Source: an uncultured Bacteroidota bacterium
Lineage (GTDB): Bacteria; Bacteroidota; Bacteroidia; Bacteroidales; GWA2-32-17
DNA length: 64,000 nucleotides
Reading direction: 5' to 3'
Assembly: GCA_903837285.1 (NCBI GenBank)
Contig: CAILUD010000040.1
Coordinates: 1 to 64,000 of the forward strand
Position 1 is the stretch's first letter, and each line of letters begins with the position of its first letter. The notes under the pieces are model-generated. The model searched no databases. It had not been told where the DNA came from and saw only the letters and a list, made by a program, of their open reading frames with translations. Shown here in pieces: positions 54,598-61,393 of this stretch. The position numbers and the translations under genes were made by a program.

Positions 54598-55029
54598 AAT
54601 GAATATTGTATAAAAAATAAAGGTCTTGTAATTTATTCCTGGTGTATTATGACTAACCATGTACATATGATAATTTCAAGCAAGCAGGATGAGGTAAAGG
54701 ATATAATGCGGGACATGAAAAGTTATACATCCAGAATGTTAAAACAAATAATAGAAAAAAATCAACAGGAAAGTAGAAAAGAATGGATTCTAAAAATGAT
54801 GGTAAAAGCTGGAACTGAAAACAAAAATAATAATGATTTTCAATTATGGCAACAACATAATCACCCTATTATTTTAGATACTATTTTTTTAATAGATCAG
54901 AAACTAAATTATATTCATAATAACCCCGTTTTTGCCGGATTTGTTGAAAAACCTGAAGAATATTTATATAGTAGTGCAAGAGATTATGCTGGATTAGAAG
55001 GGTTAATTGAGATTACGATAATTGAATAA
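54598..55029 (+). pseudogene. 5'-truncated REP-associated tyrosine transposase (Y1/IS200-like)
   Basis: The frame from the ATG at 54649 (126 aa) has MTNHVHMIISSKQ with the HUH motif HVH, then LWQQHNHPIILDT and LNYIHNNPVFAGFVEKPEEYLYSSARDYAGLEG, the C-terminal signature of Bacteroidota RAYT proteins. In-frame homology extends upstream to YCIKNKGLVIYSWCIM at about 54604, but there is no start codon, and roughly the first 35 residues expected for the family are missing. It is likely inactive. It lies inside REP-like inverted ends. Confidence 0.85.
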
Positions 55030-55187
55030 TATTGTGGTAATGGCACAAGTGGACACTTGCGCCAAATGTGTATTGTGGTATTGGCACAACTGGCTGTTGC
55101 GCCAAATGTTTTTATTTTTTATACTAGTCAAATTTTTATTAAGGGTTAAAAGTTGTTAAAGTACTTGACAAATGTTCTTTCAGTTTG

Positions 55188-55195
55188 TAAATTTG
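55188..55195 (+). promoter_or_regulatory. -7 promoter element (TAAATTTG) with TTG at -33
   Basis: TAAATTTG fits TAnnTTTG, with TTG at 55165-55167 twenty bases upstream, the spacing expected for the -33/-7 pair. It precedes the gene starting at 55219 (or 55198) and rules out the TTG at 55153 as a start. Confidence 0.65.
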
Positions 55196-55218
55196 TAATG
55201 AAAATTAATTTAAGAATT

Positions 55219-55734
55219 ATGAACAAGATATTTTCATTAAAAATAATAGCTTTATTGGGATTTGTTTTTATGTCATTTAGCATTAAATCTCAAAACATTG
55301 AGGTGCCAGATAAAAGTAAAAACAATGAACCCGATGTTCAAATAAATGTAAACAGAGAATTAGATAAAGATGGAAATGTTGTGAAGTATGATTCCACATA
55401 TTCTTGGTCGTGGAGTAGTGATGGAACACAAGGGAATTTCTTTAATGATTCAATAAATTTAAAATTCTTTAATCAGTTTGATCATAACAATTTGTTTGAT
55501 GATCCATTTTTTAGCTCGTTTGGATTTTCAAACGATTCTTTAGCTAATAATAATTCGGCTAATTCAAATTTTGATGCATTACAAAAACAAATGATAGAAA
55601 TGATGCAACGTCAGCAGCAAATGATGAATGAAATGTTTAATCAAAAACCATCCATAATTACCGAGCCTGACAAAAACAATGAGCAAAATATTGCACCGGA
55701 AAAGAAAGCTTCTGGTAATGGTATAGATATTTAA
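55219..55734 (+). CDS. Small exported protein of unknown function, Met/Gln-rich C-terminus
   Basis: About 171 aa from ATG 55219, with signal peptide MNKIFSLKIIALLGFVFMSFSIKSQ. The mature part is Asn/Asp-rich with NRELDKDGNVVKYDSTYSWSWSSDG, a phrase typical of small Bacteroidota envelope proteins. A helical segment MIEMMQRQQQMMNEMFNQ follows near the C-terminus. Not recognised. An in-frame ATG at 55198 is an alternative start, but it adds only MKINLRI. It is the first gene after the RAYT remnant. Confidence 0.7.
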   Translation: MNKIFSLKIIALLGFVFMSFSIKSQNIEVPDKSKNNEPDVQINVNRELDKDGNVVKYDSTYSWSWSSDGTQGNFFNDSINLKFFNQFDHNNLFDDPFFSSFGFSNDSLANNNSANSNFDALQKQMIEMMQRQQQMMNEMFNQKPSIITEPDKNNEQNIAPEKKASGNGIDI

Positions 55735-56021
55735 CTTAAGTATGATATAATATTCTTAATAAAGATTAATTAATAATTGCTTTTTGGTAGCTATCGGCCT
55801 TGTGGCGAATGCTTTTAATATCTTCATTCGTTTGTAAAGTTAAAATCAACTTTAAAAATAATTAATCATGTATTTCTAGTTCTTTTAGAATATTCTTTAA
55901 TTGAGAATTATATAATGATTTGATAATTGTCATTTTTTATTTTATTTAGTTATTTTATATTTGTTAGTTGTCATGTTATATCAAAAAATCTTTATTTAAA
56001 GTAAAATTTTAACTGTTTTTT

Positions 56022-56639
56022 ATGGAATCAAAAAAAATAAACATGTCTAGGTTAATTTTCCCATTTAAAGGCAATTATCTAAGAACTATTATTGCATTTA
56101 GCATGTTGTTAAATGTCAGCTTACTAAAAGCACAGGAACCTAAAATAGAATTTGATAATGTTCGGATAGTAGGTGGAAAAATTATTTCTAACATTAAAAA
56201 TAAGGAAGGAGGATCAAATATTGGTATTGCAACTGAATATACTGTTGATAAATACTTGTTTGGAACATCAGCTGATTTTAATTTGGCTAATAAAAAATTT
56301 GCCTCTGTAACATTTGATATTGGTGGTGGAATACCTCAGTATATTAGTGATGACATGGATTTTTTCCTTGGGATTTCAGCTTTATCAGTTAATTTGAATA
56401 CGTATGGAGGAGGACCTTTTAATTCAGCAATTTTATTAAAACTCAGATTTAAGAAATTTGTATACGAAGGAAAAACTACTGTTTGGAATTGGCAAAAAGG
56501 TAAAGATCCGGTATTTAAAGAAAATGGATATTATGGTTTTTCATTTATAATAACTAAAAGTATGGCATTAGGATTCCAATATAAACTATATGCAGAAGAT
56601 GCTTATAGTTTTAATATTCATTTTGGCTGGATATTTTAA
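56022..56639 (+). CDS. Small putative outer-membrane beta-barrel protein
   Basis: 205 aa. Basic N-terminus, then a hydrophobic stretch (RTIIAFSMLLNVSLLKAQ) ending in AQ as a signal peptide, and about eight alternating strands with glycine and aromatic residues, for example IGIATEYTVDKYLFGTSADFNLA and GYYGFSFIITKSMALGFQYKLY. It ends FNIHFGWIF, with a terminal Phe as in BAM substrates. Function unknown. The preceding 287 bases hold no gene. Confidence 0.65.
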   Translation: MESKKINMSRLIFPFKGNYLRTIIAFSMLLNVSLLKAQEPKIEFDNVRIVGGKIISNIKNKEGGSNIGIATEYTVDKYLFGTSADFNLANKKFASVTFDIGGGIPQYISDDMDFFLGISALSVNLNTYGGGPFNSAILLKLRFKKFVYEGKTTVWNWQKGKDPVFKENGYYGFSFIITKSMALGFQYKLYAEDAYSFNIHFGWIF

Positions 56640-56707
56640 ATTATTATTTAAAGTCAGATGGCATTTTAATAGTTAAGAACTTGTTTTAAGTTATTTTATT
56701 AAAAAAT

Positions 56708-56742
56708 AAAAACCTCACCATTAGATATTGATGAGGTTTTTT
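56708..56742. terminator. Bidirectional terminator
   Basis: AAAAACCTCA pairs with TGAGGTTTTT around a 14-base interior between convergent genes. T-runs are present on both strands, so it likely ends both transcripts. Confidence 0.8.
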
Positions 56743-56760
56743 AATTGAATAAAATTTAAA

Positions 56761-57216
56761 TTAAGCCTTTGCTTTAAATGCCTGAATTGTTCCAATAATC
56801 ATAAATGCTAACATAACAACTTGAAAAATTATCCACCCAGGTGCAACTTCATCAAACGAAACGCTTGATGGTGATGCAATCATTAAACCGTCCCATAATA
56901 TCATTATTGCGGTTAATGAAATTCCAATAATTGAGAAGACTTTCATTGTTGTTTTTTTAATTTTTATTAATGATAAAATAAAAACTACAATGTAAATTAA
57001 AAAGAAAGCCATTGTAATATAACCAGCTTCCATTGTTTTTTCATCATCATCGTTGCTGTACTGATAAGAATCATAGCTGGAAGACCCGTATGAATCGTAG
57101 CTATTGTAGTCATAGCTGCTCCATCTGGCACTCTGAACTTCCTCTGCATAAAATATTTCAACTCCTGCAAAGACAATTGTGAGTACTAATAATGTTAAGT
57201 AAAATGCTCGCATCAT
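56761..57216 (-). CDS. Small membrane protein of unknown function
   Basis: 151 aa. A signal-like N-terminal helix (YLTLLVLTIVFAGVEIFYA) is followed by a Ser/Tyr/Asp-rich extracytoplasmic stretch (YDYNSYDSYGSSSYDSYQYS) and three further membrane helices. The tyrosine-repeat stretch is low complexity. No family recognised. It is convergent with the barrel protein and shares its terminator. Confidence 0.6.
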   Translation of the reverse strand: MMRAFYLTLLVLTIVFAGVEIFYAEEVQSARWSSYDYNSYDSYGSSSYDSYQYSNDDDEKTMEAGYITMAFFLIYIVVFILSLIKIKKTTMKVFSIIGISLTAIMILWDGLMIASPSSVSFDEVAPGWIIFQVVMLAFMIIGTIQAFKAKA

Positions 57217-57654
57217 AATTGAAAAGTTTTAGGTTAATATAAAAAATAATTAAAAGTTTTACGGTAGATAAATAAAAAAGTTTTAGAGAATTTGTTTTTT
57301 GCTTTTTTATCAATTTTTAAGTAAAATCATATTTGTTTTGATACTTAAAAGAAGGAAGTAAAGGAAATATTCTAGGGTTTACATTCTTAACTCAGCTAAA
57401 TATACCAAACTCCTTTTTGTATGTTATAAATTAAGTGAATGGCCTCCCTTGACTGAATAAGAATCGATATATGAATTTTTATATAAAAATTCAACATAGT
57501 TAGTTTTAAATTTTTTCTTGATGAATAATATTTTCTAGTGTTTTAAAACATTATTAAAAATAATGTTTATTTGTTAATTATTAGTTCAAAAAAAAATATA
57601 TTTGTTATATGTTTTATTTATATTAAAAAACACGAATCAAATAATTAACCTTTT
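57217..57654. other. Gene-free interval with promoter for the FISUMP cluster
   Basis: 438 bases between divergent genes, very AT-rich. TATATTTG at 57597-57604 fits TAnnTTTG with TTTG at 57570-57573, about 50 bases before ATG 57655, and is the likely promoter of the FISUMP cluster. The rest shows no repeat, hairpin or open frame that I can support. Confidence 0.5.
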
Positions 57655-58275
57655 ATGAAATTAAAATCAAGTTTTACAATTGTAATAATTACATTATTAT
57701 TTTCCTCCAGTTTTAAATTATTTGCTCAAGATAACTTCATAACAACAGTAATTGGAGATCAAGTATGGATGGCTAAAAACCTAGATGTTGTTACATTTAA
57801 TAATGGTGATTTAATTCCTGAGGCTAAAACAGAAAAAGAATGGAAAAAAGCTGCAGATGCAGGCACACCTGCTTGGTGTTATTACGATGGTTATGAGTCT
57901 AATGGCAACAAGTATGGAAAAATGTATAATTGGTATGCAATTACCGACTCCAGAGGGTTAGCTCCCAAAGGATGGAAAATTCCTCAAAAAGCAGATTGGG
58001 AAAAACTAATTAACAAATATCAAAATAATACTGCTCTTTTGTATTCTGTCTTAATACAAGGTGGTTTAACTGGATTAAATGTACTTCTTGGTGGTAGAAG
58101 ATTGCCTAAAGGTGAATTTCAATATTTTGAAATTTATGCTACACTATGGTGTGCCAGTTTAACTGATAATGGTAAGTATTCATATTATTTAGAAATTGAT
58201 AAGCAATATACAAAATCCAGTTTACGCGAAGGGGCAATGGGTTCTGGTAATTATGTTCGCTGTATAAAAGAATAA
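57655..58275 (+). CDS. Exported FISUMP-domain protein
   Basis: 206 aa with signal peptide ending near SSSFKLFAQ. The mature protein is a single Fibrobacter succinogenes major paralogous (FISUMP) domain: VIGDQVWMAKNLDVVTFNNGDLIPEAKT, then YGKMYNWYAITDSRGLAPKGWKIPQKADWEKL, and the closing SGNYVRCIKE. The family is abundant on cell surfaces of Bacteroidota and Fibrobacteres; a lectin-like, C-type-lectin-related fold has been suggested, but ligands are unknown. First of a three-gene run with gaps of 8 and 2 bases. Confidence 0.85.
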   Translation: MKLKSSFTIVIITLLFSSSFKLFAQDNFITTVIGDQVWMAKNLDVVTFNNGDLIPEAKTEKEWKKAADAGTPAWCYYDGYESNGNKYGKMYNWYAITDSRGLAPKGWKIPQKADWEKLINKYQNNTALLYSVLIQGGLTGLNVLLGGRRLPKGEFQYFEIYATLWCASLTDNGKYSYYLEIDKQYTKSSLREGAMGSGNYVRCIKE

Positions 58276-58283
58276 TATATTTT

Positions 58284-59213
58284 ATGAAATTTATATATTT
58301 ACTTATTGTAGCAGTTTTACTATTTAATTGTAGAGAAAATGTAATTGCACAAATACTTACTCCAAATAAGCATGATAATCCTGCAGAAAAAAATTTTGCA
58401 GCACATATTGCATTATCTTATACATCTAATACTCATGTGCAGTATTATTCATTCGAAAGTGGATGTACGTATAGTAATAAATGGTTTGGTCTTCATTTGA
58501 AGTATGAACTTAGTGCAGCTGATATGTTCCGCAAAAAAGTGGAGTCAAAAGGAAGATTTAAAGCTATACCCGATTTTAATACACGCCTTGAGTTTGGGGG
58601 TGGTATTAATCTATATTCTCGCGAAGGCTCTGCAACATGTTTTGCTCAACTTGCAAGTAGTGAGTCTGATGGTATAATTAAAGAGTTATGGGGAGTGGGA
58701 AATGGCAATGCTACAGTTTATGGACAGATAAGAGGGGGTTTAGGTTTTATTAATGTAACTAATGTTACACATGCAATATATTCTCAACCACAATTTAATC
58801 CCACTGTTGGTCTTTGGGACCTACTAAGCGATTCAGAAGCATATGTCTTTGTTAAAACACCCTATCTTTTTATTGGATGGTGTAAAGTGAAAAAATTTCA
58901 AAAGGATTGTGGAAGCAATAGGGTTGGATTGCATAAACTTTATTTCGATTTTCTGTTTGGTAAACCTAAAATTATGTCAGTGTTTGACGAAAGCGGTAAT
59001 GAAAAATATAATGGATACTATCCATTAATGACATATGCTAGAGGAGGATGGAGGATCGGCTATGAAGCAATTAGAATGAATGCATTTTCTAGTTATATGT
59101 CACTTGAAGCAGGATATTATCCTGGTTTAAGAGATGCAAAATATGAGGATGGACTTGTATTCGTCACCATGCGATTTGGATTTTCATCAGGACCATTTAA
59201 AGCGGAGGAATAA
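58284..59213 (+). CDS. Exported protein of unknown function, probable outer-membrane component
   Basis: 309 aa. The N-terminus MKFIYLLIVAVLLFNCRENVIAQ could be a lipoprotein signal (LLFNC) or a Sec signal cleaved after AQ. The mature part alternates glycine and aromatic residues (RLEFGGGINLYSREG; VYGQIRGGLGFINVTN; YMSLEAGYYPGLRDA) and ends DGLVFVTMRFGFSSGPFKAEE, suggesting a beta-barrel or beta-rich envelope protein. Five or more cysteines are unusual for a barrel. Not recognised. Placed between two FISUMP genes on the same transcript. Confidence 0.65.
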   Translation: MKFIYLLIVAVLLFNCRENVIAQILTPNKHDNPAEKNFAAHIALSYTSNTHVQYYSFESGCTYSNKWFGLHLKYELSAADMFRKKVESKGRFKAIPDFNTRLEFGGGINLYSREGSATCFAQLASSESDGIIKELWGVGNGNATVYGQIRGGLGFINVTNVTHAIYSQPQFNPTVGLWDLLSDSEAYVFVKTPYLFIGWCKVKKFQKDCGSNRVGLHKLYFDFLFGKPKIMSVFDESGNEKYNGYYPLMTYARGGWRIGYEAIRMNAFSSYMSLEAGYYPGLRDAKYEDGLVFVTMRFGFSSGPFKAEE

Positions 59214-59215
59214 CT

Positions 59216-60295
59216 ATGAGAATTACATTAATTTTTTTATTCGTTCTGGCTTTATTTTCATGCAGAAAAGAAGAAAACGATACAATTAAAAGGCCTGCAC
59301 CATGGGTGAGATATGATGCAGAAGACTTATCAGATACTGCAACCATTAAAACCGAATGCCACTTTGGAGTGAATATATTTTCTGTTGCAGGAATAAAAGA
59401 ATACAAAATTTGGGTCGACGATTCTATAGCAAATGAATGGGTTGTAGAAGATGAATATAGAGATGAGCGATCGGATTGGCAAAGGGTAGAAATTTATTTT
59501 ACACAGGATATTCCTGAAACAAAAGTTATAATTGTATGGGTAAAAGATAGAGCCAATGCAGAAACAACAGATTCTTTAGTAATAAAATATAAGGGTGGTA
59601 GCCCTGAAAGAGGAAAGATTATTTATAATCCTAATAAAACCTATGGAACTATCTCTGTAAATGGAGAGATATATAAGACTATTAATATTGGTCAGCAAAC
59701 CTGGTTAGCCAGAAACCTAAAAGTAGTTCCTGCTAATGGAAATTATCAGAGTGTTTGGGCCGAATACGATAATGTTTACGGATATGTTTATAATTGGCAG
59801 ACTGCAATGTCAATTAATTCAATCTCTGGATATATATTGCCATCTAAACAAGAATGGCAGGAACTTATTACTGTTGCAGGCGGATCAAATGGTGGTGGCG
59901 CACTTAAAGAAACAGGATTTAATCATTGGTGGATTCCAAATTTAGGTGCAACAAATATCACTGGTTTTACTGCAATTTCTGGAAGTGATGCTCAATTCTT
60001 AACACTCATTTCTAGAGCTTATTTTTGGACTTCAACAGAACAAGGGCCAGATTCTGCATGGGCAGTTCAACTTTGTTTCGAAAATTCTACTGTGCAATTT
60101 GTTTTAATGCCAAAAACAAGTGTTGCATCTGTTCGTCTAAAACGGACATCAAGTTATTATGTTCAAAATATGCTCAATGATGGAGAGACTCCACAATCCA
60201 TAATTGGCAGTGGTTTTCCTGTAGATTCACTTTATGGAAGAGTTTATCAGGGAGGATTTTTTTTTACTTTAATAATCAAGATAATAGTGGCTTAG
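59216..60295 (+). CDS. FISUMP-domain lipoprotein, 5' part of a frameshifted gene
   Basis: 359 aa. Lipobox in FVLALFSCRKEE. An Ig-like region (residues 25-130) precedes a FISUMP domain (about 140-310: NIGQQTWLARNLKVV, YGYVYNWQTAM, FWTSTEQGPDSAWAVQLCF, SVRLKRT). It then enters a second domain (YGRVYQGGFFF) and ends out of frame as TLIIKIIVA. The domain's true continuation lies in another frame (60256-60690). The switch occurs at a run of nine T (60258-60266); one extra T would join the two. Third gene of the FISUMP cluster. Confidence 0.8.
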   Translation: MRITLIFLFVLALFSCRKEENDTIKRPAPWVRYDAEDLSDTATIKTECHFGVNIFSVAGIKEYKIWVDDSIANEWVVEDEYRDERSDWQRVEIYFTQDIPETKVIIVWVKDRANAETTDSLVIKYKGGSPERGKIIYNPNKTYGTISVNGEIYKTINIGQQTWLARNLKVVPANGNYQSVWAEYDNVYGYVYNWQTAMSINSISGYILPSKQEWQELITVAGGSNGGGALKETGFNHWWIPNLGATNITGFTAISGSDAQFLTLISRAYFWTSTEQGPDSAWAVQLCFENSTVQFVLMPKTSVASVRLKRTSSYYVQNMLNDGETPQSIIGSGFPVDSLYGRVYQGGFFFTLIIKIIVA

Positions 60296-60690
60296 TTGCA
60301 GCACCCAACGATTATGATTTTTATGTTCCATATTGTGAAGATAATTCACTTACAAATGCAACAGGAACAGTTATAGGAACTGGTCAACAAAATACAACAT
60401 TAATTATGACTAATTGTGGTATCCCTGGGACTTCCGCCGATTATTGTAATTCTTTATTAATGAGTGGCTTTAGTGATTGGTTTCTTCCTTCAAGAGATGA
60501 GCTTTTGGCTATATATACTAACCTTAAATTAAATGGGTATGGTAATTTATCATGGGATAATTATTGGTCTTCAACCGAAAGCTTAGCAACGCCACTTTAT
60601 TATGCGGAGGCAATAAACTTTAGCGATGGTTCGGTGTTTGATTGGAATAAATATGCTGGTGCTAAAACAAGGGCGATTAGAAAGTTCTAG
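60256..60690 (+). pseudogene. Out-of-frame 3' part of the FISUMP lipoprotein gene (DUF1566/Lcl-type domain)
   Basis: Read in the frame of the ORF beginning at 60406 and extended upstream, the sequence gives FFYFNNQDNSGLVAAPNDYD and continues through GFSDWFLPSRDELLAIYTNL and NYWSSTE to RAIRKF. The pattern GGxxFYxx...GLVAAP and DWFLPSxxEL is the DUF1566 (Lcl C-terminal) signature. It lacks its own start for the domain's first half, so it is normally translated only as a fusion with the upstream 59216 gene. Confidence 0.75.
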
Positions 60691-60739
60691 TTTATGAATT
60701 AACTTAATTCATAAAGTGATGATTTCTGATATTTGTTTG

Positions 60740-60898
60740 GTCATTCTTAACTAAGTGAAACGGAATGAAGAATCTATTCTAGAGTATAGATTCTTCGCGT
60801 TGCTCAGAATGACAACGCGGATTTTTGCGGCCGAGAAACGTAGTGAAATGAAGAATCTATTCTAGAGTGTTAGATCCTTCGTTACACTCAGGATGACA
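60740..60898. repeat. Two tandem palindromic repeats of the TGTCAT family
   Basis: Unit A (60740-60813) runs from GTCATTCTTAACTAAGTG to CTCAGAATGAC with GAATCTATTC/TATAGATTC in the middle. Unit B (60829-60898) has TGAAATGAAGAATCTATTC and GTTAGATCCTTCGTTACACT then CAGGATGACA. Same family as at 12.3, 17.5 and 43.9 kb. They lie between the convergent FISUMP gene and the ferritin-like gene. Confidence 0.8.
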
Positions 60899-60933
60899 TT
60901 GTGGTTTAGGATGATATTTTGATTTGTGTAAAA

Positions 60934-61389
60934 CTAATTCTCTCTCAAAATCACTTCATCGTATTCAATCTCAAACATCATTTTATGTTTGGATTCTTCT
61001 TGCGCTAATTGAAGAAATAATTCCTGTAAATCTTTATTCGTAGTTTTTGAAGCAAGTTTAGTGTAAAGTATGAATGCCGATTTTTCTCGTTTCATTGCAA
61101 GTATTAAAGCATCCTGATAGCTCATGTTTTCTGATGGTCTAACATGGTCAACATAATCGGCTAGCTTAAGATCAATAATTACTTCTTTATTTATAGTAAA
61201 TATTTTATCTTCTTTGACCTTTGTTAATTTTGCTTTATGACCAACTTCTTCAATTGCAAATTTTTCAAAAGTTTCGCGCATATCTGAATTTTGTGTTTTT
61301 GCAGCTAACTCACGATAAAAATCAACAGCTTGTTGCTCGTTTTTTATTGCAAAGTCTAATATTTCATCTACATTATTAAAGTCTTTCAT
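60934..61389 (-). CDS. Ferritin-like/rubrerythrin-type diiron protein
   Basis: About 151 aa from ATG 61389 (MKDFNNVDEI); the longer frame to 61434 overlaps the upstream gene. Two repeats of a four-helix diiron pattern are seen: NEQQAVDFYRELAAKT with EEVGHK, and REKSAFILYTKLASKT with EESKHK, giving ExxH-type ligands. No rubredoxin-type cysteines, so it is the ferritin-like domain only. Probable role in peroxide reduction or iron handling. It starts 4 bases after the big oxidoreductase and is likely in the same operon. Confidence 0.88.
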   Translation of the reverse strand: MKDFNNVDEILDFAIKNEQQAVDFYRELAAKTQNSDMRETFEKFAIEEVGHKAKLTKVKEDKIFTINKEVIIDLKLADYVDHVRPSENMSYQDALILAMKREKSAFILYTKLASKTTNKDLQELFLQLAQEESKHKMMFEIEYDEVILREN

Positions 61390-61393
61390 AAAT

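Larger units (their letters stand above)
54371..55103. mobile_element. REP/RAYT-type element remnant with nested insertion
   Basis: The outer ends are inverted: ACATTTGGCGCAAG at 54371-54384 and CTTGCGCCAAATGT ending at 55069. Each end carries a short hairpin unit (GGCGCAAG paired with CTTGTGCC and its inverse), as at 55042-55063 and 55083-55103. Between them lies a truncated REP-associated transposase gene. The left hairpin is split by a 188-bp element (54392-54579). The layout is that of a RAYT gene flanked by its REP sequences. Confidence 0.75.

Noticed and set aside
54649-55029. Intact functional transposase
   Set aside because: The frame has the HUH motif and C-terminal signature, but the N-terminal part expected for the family is missing, and in-frame homology continues upstream of the ATG without a start codon.
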